64,000 nt of DNA from an uncultured Draconibacterium sp. (GCF_963677155.1 NZ_OY781884.1:3096501-3160500), one strand, 5' to 3'. Positions 1 through 9,885 are shown, counted from the stretch's first letter. Notes: generated by a model from the sequence alone, not told the origin. Numbers and translations are program-made.

Positions 1-2919
1 AAACAACCTGAAATACTTGACAATATTTCATCGGGAATTACACATTCAACATCAACGTTTGATTGTTATGACTTGATAGAGCAAGAAAAATACAACTTGT
101 TGGAAATGGGGTCGGGTAAACGTTGGTATGGTGATCGGTTTACAAATGGCGGATCAAAAACCTACACTTTTACGGTTCCTGATCCGGCAGAAGTAACAGC
201 AGCCAAATTAACAGTGAGCGGTGCTGCACGGTCGTTTCGGTCGTCGGATTTTGGGATTGCCGCCAACGGAACGGAAGCAGGAACAGTATCATTCAGAAGT
301 GTTAATACCGGTGAAACTTATGGTATTTTTGCCGATTCCGAAACCAAAACAATAGATGTTGATTTGTTGGAAGGCGAACAGGAAATCAGTATTAGTTTCA
401 ATGCTTCCAACAGCAGTGCTGAAGCGTGGCTCGATTATCTGGAATTGAACTACCGACGAAACATTGCGGTGGGTGATGTGCCTTTGTTCTTTCGAGATTC
501 AAAATCGGTTGGATACGGGAATGTTGTTGAGTTTCAAATTGCCAATGCAGGAAATGATACCAAAGTGTTGGACGTTTCAGATGTAAACAATACAAAAGAG
601 ATAAGTGCGGTGCTAAATGGTACTGATTTACGTTTTAAACAAGAAGCCTCGGAATTAAAAGAATATGTGGTCTTTAATACTACAGGGACTTTTCCGGAAC
701 CGACATTTGTTGAAAACGTTGAAAACCAGAATTTACACGACATAAGCACCCCGGAATTCCTGATCATTTCGCACAGCAACTTTATGAGTTCTGCCGAAGA
801 GCTGGCCAATTTTCACCGTACGCAGGATGGAATGAGTGTGGAAGTGGTTGATGTAAACGATGTTTATAACGAATTCAGTTCGGGCAGCAAAAGTGCCACC
901 GGAATCCGAAATTTTATTAAAATGATTTACGACCGGGGGAACACTCTAAAATATGTATTGCTTTTTGGCGATGGCAGTTACGATAACCGAAACATCACCG
1001 GAAGTGGACTGAATTTTATCCCCACTTACCAATCTTCGAATTCGCTTGATCCGTTAAACTCATATGTTAGCGACGATTATTTTGTAATGCTCGATGCCGG
1101 AGAGCGGTTATGGAATGGGGCAATCGATTTGGGGATTGGACGAATTCCGGCATCAACAGCTTATCAGGCGCAGTTGGTGGTTGATAAAATAAAACGCTAT
1201 TACGAACCGGAGGCTTTGGGCGACTGGCGAAATGTGGTTTGTATGATCGGAGATGATGGCGATACCGGAGTTCATATGCGGCAGTCGGAGCAAATTGCCG
1301 ATACACTTAATCGCAGTTACGGAGAATTTATTACCGACAAAATATATTTTGATGCATATGCCGAAAATATCACACCGGCAGGTGAGCGCTATCCTGAAGT
1401 AAATGCGGCAATTAATGAAAGGGTAGAAGAAGGGGTGCTCATTCTTAATTATATCGGGCATGCCAATAACAGTTTCCTGTCGCACGAACATGTATTGGAA
1501 AAAGGAGATATTAATTCGTGGTCGAACCGAAATCAGTTACCGATTTTTGTAACAGCTACTTGCGAGTTCAGCCGGTTTGATGCTGATGAAACCTCGGCAG
1601 GAGAGGAAGTACTGATGAATCCAAATGGTGGTGGTATCGGGCTGTTTTCTACCACACGAGTGGTAACTTCAGGCGCGAACTTTATGCTGAGCCGCAGTTT
1701 TTACCGCTTTATTTTTGCCAAAGACGAAAACGGAGAACACTACCGCATGGGCGATGTAATGCGCCTCGCAAAATCTAACCTTGCAAACGGAATCAACAAA
1801 CGTAACTTTTCGTTGTTGGCCGATCCTGCATTAAAACTTTCGTATCCGAAATACCAGGTAGTTACCACTTCAATAAATGGCAAGGATGCAACAAGCAGCG
1901 CCGATACGATTGGCACACTCGAAAAAATTACCATCGAAGGTTATGTGGCCGATTATTTCGATAAGCGAATTGATAATTTTAACGGTGAGATAACACACAC
2001 TGTTTACGATAAGGAAATGGATTTAACAACACTTGGAAATGGAGACGACAACAGCCCATTGACTTTTCAGGTGCAGAACAACATTATCTACTCGGGGACG
2101 ACCAGTGTTACCAACGGAAATTTCAGCTTTAGTTTTGTTGTCCCCAAAGATATATCGTATAAAATTGGTTCGGGGAAAATTATGTATTACGCCCAAAATG
2201 GCAAAGAAGATGCGCACGGTGCCTTTACTAATTTTAGTATTGGCGGCGAAGGTTCGAACATTACAGATAACAGCGGGCCTGAGATTCAGCTTTATCTGGA
2301 TTCGGAAGATTTTCAGTCGGGAGATATAACCGGAAAGAACCCAACATTATTGGCTTATTTGTCGGATGAAAATGGTATCAACACGGTTGGAACCGGAATT
2401 GGACACGATATTACAGCGGTAATCGATAACGATTATTCAAAAGTTTATGTGCTGAACAACTATTACCAGGCCGAAAAAGACGACTACACCAGTGGCTCAT
2501 TACAATATCCGTTAAATAATCTTTCGGTTGGAAAGCACACGCTGTCGTTAAAAGCATGGGATGTTGCCAATAACTCATCAGAAGTGGAAATTGAGTTTGA
2601 AGTTACCGGCGACTTTATTATTAATGAAATTAGTAATTACCCGAATCCCATAACAGATCATACCTATTTTGTAATCGAGCATAATCAGGCAGGCGAAAGC
2701 TTTTCGGCAATTTTCGACATTTATAACATCAACGGCAAATTGGTCGATCAGTTTGAAACAGAAATCAGTTCCAACGGAACTATTACTAACCCGGTGCGCT
2801 GGGATCTTTCCGAATCACAAATTCCGCTTACTCAGGGAGTTTATGTGTATCAGGTTTTTTTGAAAAACAACGATGGGCTAATTGTTTCTAAATCAGGAAA
2901 GTTGCTTGTGATACAATAA
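1..2919 (+). CDS. porU: Type IX secretion sortase PorU (C25 peptidase), 5' truncated
   Basis: The reading frame is open from base 1, so the N-terminus lies outside the window and 972 codons remain; the in-frame TTG at 73 is not the true start. PorU is the outer-membrane transpeptidase that removes the C-terminal signal of T9SS cargo and attaches the product to A-LPS. The gingipain-type catalytic domain is visible: the His of GHANNSF is codon 487 and the Cys of TATCEFSRF is codon 521, a 34-residue spacing close to that of the Porphyromonas enzyme (as I recall it). Ig-like and FlgD-like segments follow, and the last roughly 90 residues begin at SNYPNPITD and resemble a T9SS sorting domain. porV follows directly, as is usual in Bacteroidota. 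Confidence 0.92.
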   Translation, partial: KQPEILDNISSGITHSTSTFDCYDLIEQEKYNLLEMGSGKRWYGDRFTNGGSKTYTFTVPDPAEVTAAKLTVSGAARSFRSSDFGIAANGTEAGTVSFRSVNTGETYGIFADSETKTIDVDLLEGEQEISISFNASNSSAEAWLDYLELNYRRNIAVGDVPLFFRDSKSVGYGNVVEFQIANAGNDTKVLDVSDVNNTKEISAVLNGTDLRFKQEASELKEYVVFNTTGTFPEPTFVENVENQNLHDISTPEFLIISHSNFMSSAEELANFHRTQDGMSVEVVDVNDVYNEFSSGSKSATGIRNFIKMIYDRGNTLKYVLLFGDGSYDNRNITGSGLNFIPTYQSSNSLDPLNSYVSDDYFVMLDAGERLWNGAIDLGIGRIPASTAYQAQLVVDKIKRYYEPEALGDWRNVVCMIGDDGDTGVHMRQSEQIADTLNRSYGEFITDKIYFDAYAENITPAGERYPEVNAAINERVEEGVLILNYIGHANNSFLSHEHVLEKGDINSWSNRNQLPIFVTATCEFSRFDADETSAGEEVLMNPNGGGIGLFSTTRVVTSGANFMLSRSFYRFIFAKDENGEHYRMGDVMRLAKSNLANGINKRNFSLLADPALKLSYPKYQVVTTSINGKDATSSADTIGTLEKITIEGYVADYFDKRIDNFNGEITHTVYDKEMDLTTLGNGDDNSPLTFQVQNNIIYSGTTSVTNGNFSFSFVVPKDISYKIGSGKIMYYAQNGKEDAHGAFTNFSIGGEGSNITDNSGPEIQLYLDSEDFQSGDITGKNPTLLAYLSDENGINTVGTGIGHDITAVIDNDYSKVYVLNNYYQAEKDDYTSGSLQYPLNNLSVGKHTLSLKAWDVANNSSEVEIEFEVTGDFIINEISNYPNPITDHTYFVIEHNQAGESFSAIFDIYNINGKLVDQFETEISSNGTITNPVRWDLSESQIPLTQGVYVYQVFLKNNDGLIVSKSGKLLVIQ

Positions 2920-3042
2920 TTTTTCGCTTTGCGTAAAATTTTTTGTCAAAAGCTGCGTTCTCATTCTTGTATGCTTACAAGCTGCAACAGAAGAATTACT
3001 ACACTTGAAATGAAAACTATTTAGGGTACAGATTTAACCTAT

Positions 3043-3070
3043 TGTTGCAAAGACAAATGTTGTATCTTTG
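3043..3070 (+). promoter_or_regulatory. Bacteroidota-type promoter before porV
   Basis: A TATCTTTG match to the Bacteroidota -7 consensus TAnnTTTG lies at 3063-3070, with TTG triplets about 16 to 19 bases upstream as a possible -33 element. The predicted transcript would begin about 15 bases before the porV ATG. porV can therefore be transcribed independently of porU, from which it is separated by 171 bases. Confidence 0.6.
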
Positions 3071-3090
3071 CACGCTCAATTTTTAAAAGT

Positions 3091-4254
3091 ATGATTAAAC
3101 TAATACGAATTCTATTTGTGGTGGCTATGGTCGCCATGGTAAGTAAAAATGTACAGGCCCAGACAGTTAATGGAGCCAATATGATAAAAACTGCTGTGCC
3201 GTTTTTGGCAATCACGCCCGATTCGCGCGCAGGAGGTATGGGTGATGCCGGTGTGGGTACCACTGCCGATGTGAACTCGCAGCACTGGAATCCGGCAAAA
3301 TATGTATTTATGGAGAGCGAAATAGGAGTTGGTTTGTCGTATTCGCCATGGTTACGTAATTTGGTTGATGACATCAACCTTGCTTACCTTACAGGATATA
3401 AAAAATTGGACGATGTGCAGAGCATAAGTGCTTCATTGCGTTACTTTGCGCTTGGTGACATATTAACAAGAGATGAGCAGGGACAGCAGGGAATTCAGTT
3501 GAATCCAAATGAATTTGCGATAGATTTTGCTTACTCTCGTTTGTTGAGTGATGTTTTCTCGGGATCGGTTGCAATACGCTATATTCGTTCCGATCTTACC
3601 GGAGGACAATTGGTAAATGGTGTTGCTTCTCAAGCCGGTAATTCGTATGCGGCCGATGTGGCTTTCTATTATTATAACGAATTCAGAGCAGGTCGACAAG
3701 ACAATATTTTTGCAGCCGGTATCAATATTCAGAATATCGGATCAAAAATATCTTATACGGATGGAACGATGAAAGACTTTATTCCAACCACGCTGAAACT
3801 GGGTGCATCATACACCATGGAGCTTGACGATTACAACTCGTTTGGTTTTACAGTTGAAGCCAATAAATTACTAGTGCCAACGCCAAATGACTCTACTTAT
3901 AGTGATGGTGCTGTAATTTCAGGAGGAATTGGTTCGGATGTTGGTGTTATCAAAGGTATTTTTAAATCGTTTGGCGATGCGCCGGGCGGATTTAAAGAAG
4001 AGATGAAAGAAATTACCTGGTCGTTTGGTGTTGAGTACTGGTACAACAAGCAGTTTGCTTTGCGCGCTGGTTATTTCTACGAAAATGAAAATAAAGGTAA
4101 CCGAAAGTTCATTACTGCGGGTGCGGGTTTAAAAATGAATGTTTTTGCGCTCGATTTCTCGTGCCTGTTGCCAACAGAACGTAACCACCCATTGGAAAAT
4201 ACGCTGCGTTTCTCGCTGGCGTTTGATATTGATGCATTTAGTAGCCAACGTTAA
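3091..4254 (+). CDS. porV: Type IX secretion outer-membrane protein PorV (LptO)
   Basis: This 387-residue protein has a signal peptide ending near VQAQ (residue 24) and then the PorV hallmark stretch AVPFLAITPDSRAGGMGDAG. The rest is rich in alternating aromatic and polar strands typical of an FadL-like 14-strand barrel. In the type IX system PorV is the shuttle that takes cargo from the Sov translocon and delivers it to PorU. The gene lies directly downstream of porU, with its own promoter match just upstream. Its stop codon overlaps the ispF start by one base (TAATG), so the two are co-translated. Confidence 0.93.
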   Translation: MIKLIRILFVVAMVAMVSKNVQAQTVNGANMIKTAVPFLAITPDSRAGGMGDAGVGTTADVNSQHWNPAKYVFMESEIGVGLSYSPWLRNLVDDINLAYLTGYKKLDDVQSISASLRYFALGDILTRDEQGQQGIQLNPNEFAIDFAYSRLLSDVFSGSVAIRYIRSDLTGGQLVNGVASQAGNSYAADVAFYYYNEFRAGRQDNIFAAGINIQNIGSKISYTDGTMKDFIPTTLKLGASYTMELDDYNSFGFTVEANKLLVPTPNDSTYSDGAVISGGIGSDVGVIKGIFKSFGDAPGGFKEEMKEITWSFGVEYWYNKQFALRAGYFYENENKGNRKFITAGAGLKMNVFALDFSCLLPTERNHPLENTLRFSLAFDIDAFSSQR

Positions 4255-4733
4255 TGGATTTCAGAATCGGACAAGGATATGATGTACACCGTTTAGCCGA
4301 AGGAGAAACTTTGTGGTTAGGCGGTGTTCTTATTCCCCACAGTAAGGGAACCGTGGCACATTCTGATGGGGATGTATTGATACATGCCATTTGCGATGCC
4401 TTGCTGGGCGCGCTGAAACTGCGCGATATTGGTACGCATTTTCCTGATACCGCTGCCGAGTTTAAGAATATCGACAGTAAAATTTTGCTGAAAAAGTCGT
4501 ACGAGCTGGTAAAACAAAAGGGCTACGAAATTGTAAATATCGACTCAACGGTGCAGGCGCAACAGCCCAAATTGAAGCCGCATATTCCGGCAATGGAGCA
4601 ATGTATGGCCGATGTTTTGGAAATCGATGTCGACCGCGTATCGGTGAAAGCAACAACTACTGAAACGCTTGGTTTCGAAGGCCGCGAAGAAGGTATGTCG
4701 GTTAATGCAGTGGTCCTTCTAAAACGCATATAA
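4254..4733 (+). CDS. ispF: 2-C-methyl-D-erythritol 2,4-cyclodiphosphate synthase
   Basis: IspF (159 residues, full family length) cyclises CDP-methylerythritol phosphate to MEcPP in the cytoplasmic non-mevalonate isoprenoid pathway. The zinc ligands D10 and H12 are in GYDVHRL, and the AHSDGDVLIHAICDALLGA motif carries the third ligand and the trimer interface. The C-terminal TTTETLGFEGREEGM block, which lines the cytidine pocket, is intact. The gene overlaps porV by one base and is followed without a gap by a CoA-binding protein gene, so it belongs to the porV transcript. Confidence 0.96.
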   Translation: MDFRIGQGYDVHRLAEGETLWLGGVLIPHSKGTVAHSDGDVLIHAICDALLGALKLRDIGTHFPDTAAEFKNIDSKILLKKSYELVKQKGYEIVNIDSTVQAQQPKLKPHIPAMEQCMADVLEIDVDRVSVKATTTETLGFEGREEGMSVNAVVLLKRI

Positions 4734-5096
4734 ATGAGCAAACGCACACTTGTTATCGGTGCCAGCGAAAACCCGGCACGATATTCCAACAAAGCAATTC
4801 TTGCACTTCGCCGGAACAATCACGAGGTGGTAGCACTGGCTAAACGCAAAGGTTTGGTTGATGATGTTGCTATTGAAACAATCTTCCCGCAAAACGAAGA
4901 TGTTCATACCGTAACACTTTATGTTGGATCACAGCATCAGCTGGAGTATTATTCGGATATTATTCGAATGAAACGACAACGTGTTATTTTTAATCCGGGA
5001 ACTGAAAATCCGGAGTTTGCTAAAAAGTTGGAAGCCAACGGAATTGAGACAGAAGAAGCTTGCACGTTGGTGTTGTTGAGTATTGGGGATTACTAG
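4734..5096 (+). CDS. CoA-binding domain protein (YccU-like)
   Basis: This 120-residue protein is a single Rossmann-like CoA-binding domain. Visible features are the N-terminal LVIGASENPARYSN nucleotide loop, the central VTLYVGSQHQLEYY strand-helix and the FNPGTENPEFAKKL segment, which are all typical of the succinyl-CoA-synthetase-like CoA_binding_2 family. The substrate and cellular role of these small proteins are not known. The ATG comes immediately after the ispF stop codon, so the gene is probably translationally coupled to the isoprenoid gene. Confidence 0.85.
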   Translation: MSKRTLVIGASENPARYSNKAILALRRNNHEVVALAKRKGLVDDVAIETIFPQNEDVHTVTLYVGSQHQLEYYSDIIRMKRQRVIFNPGTENPEFAKKLEANGIETEEACTLVLLSIGDY

Positions 5097-5162
5097 GCTT
5101 CTACTGCATTCAGCCTGATGTTATAGTGAGCGAAGTAGAACTATGATGCTTACAAATTTTAT

Positions 5163-5504
5163 ATGCCGACCATGTTCAAAGAAATAAAATCATTAGAAGA
5201 GTTTATTGCGCTGAAAGAAGAGCAGACTGCTGTTCTTGCTTATTTCTCAACCGATGCCTGTTCAGTTTGTAAGGTTTTAAAACCAAAAGTAGAGGAAATG
5301 GCAACAGTGGCGTTTCCGAAAATGCAACTGGCTTACGTTAAATCAGATGTTTTGCCCGATGTGGCTGCCCAAAACAGCGTATTTACTGCACCTACCATTG
5401 TGGTGTTTTTCGATGGCCGCGAAACCATTCGTAAGAGCCGTGCCTTTAGTATTGATGAGTTGCAACAGGAAATTCAACGGTATTATTCGATGTTGTTTGA
5501 TTAG
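5163..5504 (+). CDS. Thioredoxin-like protein with CSVC active site
   Basis: A 113-residue thioredoxin-fold protein without signal peptide or membrane segment, so probably cytoplasmic. The redox pair is C33 and C36 in TDACSVCKVLKP, and the cis-proline loop is visible as FTAPTIVVFFDGRE. CSVC differs from the CGPC of classical thioredoxin, so this is more likely a specialised oxidoreductase or a thiol buffer than the main thioredoxin. Two Met codons (residues 1 and 4) are possible starts; neither has a clear ribosome site. It follows the CoA-binding gene by 66 bases. Confidence 0.85.
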   Translation: MPTMFKEIKSLEEFIALKEEQTAVLAYFSTDACSVCKVLKPKVEEMATVAFPKMQLAYVKSDVLPDVAAQNSVFTAPTIVVFFDGRETIRKSRAFSIDELQQEIQRYYSMLFD

Positions 5505-5745
5505 TTTATTGCACCAGCTTTTTTCCTGAACAGAAGACGCAATCTCCTTTTTGTTCACTCGTTGCAGGTGGACAAAACCTGCCAAAATACTTTTTGATGG
5601 CATTGCCGCGGGCAAAAGCCTGCCTGATTAGTTTTGGTGTTATTTCTTTAACAGCAGTCTTAAGTCATTTAATTAAAGTGAAAGACATATGTTCATTTAT
5701 GGCATGAATATTGTTTGCTATTGATTAAAAATAAAATCAATAAAC

Positions 5746-7095
5746 ATGAACCCGAATCAATCATTCTATCTCTTCATCATTTCCCTATTTTTCATCTTTT
5801 CTTCTTGTACAAAGGACGAAGTAGAACCTGGCAGTGATAGTGTACAAAAGGATGTGATTATCATCGATGTCAGTGATCTAGACTTTAAAATAGCTCCGTT
5901 ATCGGACACTCAGTTTGATTTCATGATTATAAATCAAACTGAAAAGGAGTATGAATTGGAGTTAATTTGTGCACAAGATACTTTGCTGAGCCAAAAAATT
6001 GAGAGTAAGAAAGATGGTTATGCAAATTTGTACACCGGTGTGAGTTATCAATTTGATCCGAACAAACTATATCAAATTAATGTATATGCAAGCCATGTGG
6101 AAAACAATACGATAGTTAAAGAAAAATTCCAGTGCTCGTACCAACATCAGTATAAAAATGGGTTGAACTATCAAGAATTAGCAGAAATAAATCAATGGCT
6201 TGAAGCTGATATTACCCCGTCACGCGATGCTATTTTTTATGAGGACTATGTGAAGAATAAGATAATTTTGAAGCGGCTTTTATTGAAAGATAATAGTTTG
6301 GAAGTGATGAATGAAGACTTTATCTCTACCACGATGCGCGCGATTGATACTTCTAATGTAATACTTGAAAAGAGATTTTATGATAATCGATATTTGGGAA
6401 AAGATTCCAGTGCAGTTGTTGCGCTTAATTTAAGTACCAATGAACAACATTTTTTAGGATGGGGTTCAGGTGATTATGGAAGGTATTCACGAATTGTAAA
6501 TAATAATATTTTTATCTCAAATCCGCTTGAGACAGGTACCGTTACAAGAATAGATCTTTCTGATCATTCGAGCATGTCCTACCCGGCTGATATCAGGTTT
6601 TTAAGTGAAAATAGTTACGACAATATTTATTTAAATGGAGAAGCTTATGATTTCAATACATCAACATTTAAGAACTTATTCCCAACCCTTGGGGTTAATT
6701 ATTATGTTGCTTATTCGGATACGGAGTTAGGCTATTCAATTGTTGTTGAACGTTTTCACGATGAAAGCGAGTCGGAAGTTTATTCAAGGTTTTTAGTTTA
6801 CCACGATGACAAAATTGTTTATGAAGGACCTTACGAAAAAGGATTGACTTTTCAATTCCCGGCACTTATGGATTTCTCGTCAGATAAGATTATTTTTTAT
6901 AAAGGATATGACTATAGCTCCGTTGTCAGGTTGGACGGTTATTACACATTGAACCTAAAAACCAAGCAGATTGAGTTATTGCAAAATGACAGCGAAGAGT
7001 ATAATTATATAAAACGTGATTTTTTTATTAATAAAGATTCCAATTCATTTATTTCTGTGCGGCCTCACCGGATTTATAAAATATCTCAAAATTAA
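5746..7095 (+). CDS. Uncharacterised lipoprotein, 449 residues
   Basis: The product starts with a signal sequence and a lipobox (IFSSC, Cys near residue 21), followed by an acidic linker (TKDEVEPGSD), so it is predicted to be an outer-membrane or surface lipoprotein. I recognise no family. The C-terminal two thirds have recurring short strands with aromatic residues (YYVAYSDTELGYSIVV, RFLVYHDDKIVYEGPY), compatible with a beta-propeller or beta-sandwich. The A+T content looks higher than in the neighbouring genes and the gene stands alone between intergenic gaps, so recent acquisition is possible. The function is unknown. Confidence 0.75.
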   Translation: MNPNQSFYLFIISLFFIFSSCTKDEVEPGSDSVQKDVIIIDVSDLDFKIAPLSDTQFDFMIINQTEKEYELELICAQDTLLSQKIESKKDGYANLYTGVSYQFDPNKLYQINVYASHVENNTIVKEKFQCSYQHQYKNGLNYQELAEINQWLEADITPSRDAIFYEDYVKNKIILKRLLLKDNSLEVMNEDFISTTMRAIDTSNVILEKRFYDNRYLGKDSSAVVALNLSTNEQHFLGWGSGDYGRYSRIVNNNIFISNPLETGTVTRIDLSDHSSMSYPADIRFLSENSYDNIYLNGEAYDFNTSTFKNLFPTLGVNYYVAYSDTELGYSIVVERFHDESESEVYSRFLVYHDDKIVYEGPYEKGLTFQFPALMDFSSDKIIFYKGYDYSSVVRLDGYYTLNLKTKQIELLQNDSEEYNYIKRDFFINKDSNSFISVRPHRIYKISQN

Positions 7096-7097
7096 TT

Positions 7098-7136
7098 GAA
7101 TATCTGTTTTGGGTATTAGCACCCTACTTGATATTC
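7098..7136. terminator. Hairpin between convergent genes
   Basis: Nested inverted repeat: GAATATC at 7098-7104 pairs with GATATTC at 7130-7136, and inside it GGGT pairs with ACCC. It lies between the convergent stops of the lipoprotein gene and hutU, so it may end both transcripts. There is no proper T tract on either strand, which lowers confidence. Confidence 0.4.
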
Positions 7137-7160
7137 GGCTTGTAATAAGTTGTTGAAGTT

Positions 7161-9161
7161 TTATAATAAACTATCGAGCAATTCATCGTCAGCTTCTTCA
7201 GGTAGCGTAACTTTCAGATCCGGATTTTCTTTCATGGCCTGCTCAATGGCAAAACGTGCCGGTTTGTTTCGTGCCCAGCTGCGGCGCGAAATGCCGTTGT
7301 TTACATCCCAGTGAAGCATCATTCTCAGGCGTTCTTCTGCTTCGGGCGAGCCGTCGATGGTCATCCCAAAACCGCCGTTAATTACTTCTCCCCAGCCAAC
7401 ACCGCCGCCGTTGTGCAACGAAATCCAGGTAGCGCCACGGAAACCATCTCCCACAAAATTCTGCACAGCCATATCGGCTGTAAACGACGAACCATCGTAA
7501 ATATTTGAAGTCTCACGATACGGCGAGTCTGTTCCTGATACATCGTGGTGATCACGCCCCAGGACGATAGGAGCAGTGATTAGTCCGTCGGCAATGGCAT
7601 CGTTAAAAGCTTTGGCAATTTTTGTACGTCCGTTACAGTCGGCATATAAAATACGTGCCTGCGAACCCACAACCAGTTTGTTTTTCCCGGCTTCTTTTAT
7701 CCAATGAATATTGTCTTCCATTTGGCGGGTAATTTCTTCCGGTGCCGAGGCTGCTATTTCAGTCAGCACTTCGGCAGCAATTTTGTCTGTAGTTTCCAAA
7801 TCCTCGGCTTCCCCTGATGTGCACACCCAGCGGAACGGCCCAAAACCATAATCGAAAAACAGCGGCCCCATAATGTCCTGCACGTACGACGGGTATTTAA
7901 ATTCGCCATCAGCTTTCGTAATATCGGCTCCGGCCCGGCTGGCTTCGAGCAAAAAGGCATTGCCGTAATCCCAGAAATACATGCCGTTTTGTGTGAGTTT
8001 ATTCACGGCAGCTACATGTCGGCGCAGGGTTTTATATACTTCTTCCTTAAACTGATCAGGGTTTTCGGCCATCATTTTATTCGATTCTTCAAAACTCAGT
8101 CCTGCCGGGTAATAACCACCTGCAAATGGATTGTGTAACGACGTTTGATCAGAGCCCAGTTCAACCGGAATATTTTCTTCGGCCAGTTTTTCCCACAGAT
8201 CAACAATATTGCCCTGGTAAGCCAGCGAAACGGCTTCTTTATTCTTGCGTGCTAGTTGTGTCCGGGTCATTAACTCATCGAGGTCGGTATAAACTTCATC
8301 CACCCAGCCCTGGCTGTGGCGAACTTCCACTGCTTTCGGGTTTACCTCGGCAACAATACAAATCATGCCTGCAATTACTGTTGCTTTTGGCTGCGCTCCC
8401 GACATGCCTCCCAGTCCGCTGGTAACAAATATTTTTCCGCCAAAATCGCCGGGTGAGTGCAGGCGGGCGGCATTCATAACGGTAATTGTTGTGCCATGCA
8501 CAATGCCTTGCGGCCCAATATACATGTACGATCCGGCAGTCATTTGCCCGTATTGTGAAACGCCAAGTGCATTCATTCGTTCGTAATCATCGCGCCCCGA
8601 ATAGTTCGGAATTACCATGCCGTTGGTAGCTACAACACGCGGTGCGTTTTTATGCGACGGGAACAAACCCATTGGGTGCCCGGAATACATTACCAGCGTT
8701 TGTTCGTCGGTCATTTCGGCCAGGTATTTCATCGTAAGCAGGTACTGCGCCCAGTTTTGAAAAACTGCACCGTTTCCACCGTAAGTGATCAACTCGTGCG
8801 GATGTTGTGCCACGGCATAATCCAGGTTGTTTTGTATCATCAGCATAATCGATGCTGCCTGTTTCGACTTTGCCGGGTATTCATCAATAGGGCGTGCATA
8901 CATTTTGTAATCGGGGCGGAAACGGTACATATAAATGCGTCCAAATGTTTCCAGTTCGTTCAAAAACTCGGGGGCAAGTACTTCATGAAATTTCGCAGGG
9001 AAGTAACGCAAGGCATTTTTTAACGCCAGTTTTTTTTCATTCGCCGATAATACGTCCTTTCTTTTTGGGGCATGGTTAATGTTGGTTTCATACGGTTTCG
9101 GCATTGGAAGTTCGTCTGGGATCCCTTGTAAAATAGCGGTTTTAAAATCTTCTGAATTCAT
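7161..9161 (-). CDS. hutU: Urocanate hydratase, long form
   Basis: Urocanase converts urocanate to imidazolonepropionate, the second step of histidine breakdown, using tightly bound NAD+. The 666-residue length fits the long Bacteroidota form rather than the roughly 555-residue proteobacterial form. Recognisable blocks are YSGHPMGLFPSH, the glycine-rich NAD loop SGLGGMSGAQPKATVIAGM, the WVCTSGEAEDL block expected to hold the active-site cysteine, and the C-terminal SLHNGGGVGWGEVINGGFGM segment. No hutH, hutI or formiminotransferase gene is adjacent, so the pathway must be split across the genome. Confidence 0.94.
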   Translation of the reverse strand: MNSEDFKTAILQGIPDELPMPKPYETNINHAPKRKDVLSANEKKLALKNALRYFPAKFHEVLAPEFLNELETFGRIYMYRFRPDYKMYARPIDEYPAKSKQAASIMLMIQNNLDYAVAQHPHELITYGGNGAVFQNWAQYLLTMKYLAEMTDEQTLVMYSGHPMGLFPSHKNAPRVVATNGMVIPNYSGRDDYERMNALGVSQYGQMTAGSYMYIGPQGIVHGTTITVMNAARLHSPGDFGGKIFVTSGLGGMSGAQPKATVIAGMICIVAEVNPKAVEVRHSQGWVDEVYTDLDELMTRTQLARKNKEAVSLAYQGNIVDLWEKLAEENIPVELGSDQTSLHNPFAGGYYPAGLSFEESNKMMAENPDQFKEEVYKTLRRHVAAVNKLTQNGMYFWDYGNAFLLEASRAGADITKADGEFKYPSYVQDIMGPLFFDYGFGPFRWVCTSGEAEDLETTDKIAAEVLTEIAASAPEEITRQMEDNIHWIKEAGKNKLVVGSQARILYADCNGRTKIAKAFNDAIADGLITAPIVLGRDHHDVSGTDSPYRETSNIYDGSSFTADMAVQNFVGDGFRGATWISLHNGGGVGWGEVINGGFGMTIDGSPEAEERLRMMLHWDVNNGISRRSWARNKPARFAIEQAMKENPDLKVTLPEEADDELLDSLL

Positions 9162-9306
9162 GGTTCCTCTGCTTTAATCTTAAATATTTCGAAATACAGC
9201 GACAAATTATCGCCTTTCCCCGAATTTACTTCTGATATTTCACACCTTTTGAAAATATTTGCAGTTATTGCATACGCAAAAGGGAAAACAAATAATAATT
9301 GAATAG

Positions 9307-9885
9307 ATGAAAAGATTAAAAATTGTATTAATAGCGTTAGTAAGTGTAGTTCTGTTTTCGAGTTGTGGGTACAACAAAATGGTGGAAATGGATGAGCAGG
9401 TAACTGCATCGTGGGCACAGGTAGAGAACGTGTATCAGCGTCGTGCCGATTTGATTCCGAACCTTGTAAATACTGTAAAAGGTTATGCCGAACACGAGCA
9501 GGAAACGCTGACCGGCGTTATTGAAGCGCGTTCGAAAGCTACTTCTGTGAATGTAGATCCTACAAAATTGAATGCGCAGTCGCTTCAGCAATTTAACCAG
9601 GCGCAGGAAGGACTTTCCTCTGCTTTAAGTAAGCTGATGGTAGTTGTTGAACGTTATCCTGATTTAAAAGCCAATCAGAATTTTCTTGAATTGCAGGCGC
9701 AGTTGGAAGGAACGGAAAACCGAATTGCTGTAGAGCGGCGTAAATTTAATCAGACGACACAATCGTACAATGCCTATATCCGGAAATTTCCGCGGGTAAT
9801 TTATGCCGGTTGGTTCGGTTTCGAAAAGAAAACCTATTTCGAAGCGCAGCAAGGTGCAGAAAAAGCTCCTGAAGTACAGTTCTAA
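9307..9885 (+). CDS. lemA: LemA family lipoprotein
   Basis: LemA proteins are envelope proteins of uncertain function with a long helical bundle. This one (192 residues) has a lipobox ending at C20 (LFSSC) and the family block WAQVENVYQRRADLIPNLV, followed by HEQETLTGVIEARSKA. The C-terminal part contains ERRKFNQTTQSYNAYIRKFP, the expected second half of the core. It is followed by two TPM-domain genes on the same strand; the LemA-TPM pairing is common in bacteria and suggests a shared envelope task, possibly in stress response or assembly of membrane complexes. Confidence 0.93.
   Translation: MKRLKIVLIALVSVVLFSSCGYNKMVEMDEQVTASWAQVENVYQRRADLIPNLVNTVKGYAEHEQETLTGVIEARSKATSVNVDPTKLNAQSLQQFNQAQEGLSSALSKLMVVVERYPDLKANQNFLELQAQLEGTENRIAVERRKFNQTTQSYNAYIRKFPRVIYAGWFGFEKKTYFEAQQGAEKAPEVQF

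Noticed and set aside
9158-9418. Minus-strand open frame of 86 codons between hutU and lemA
   Set aside because: It overlaps the lemA start on the other strand and shows no protein-like features; the lemA frame explains the sequence.
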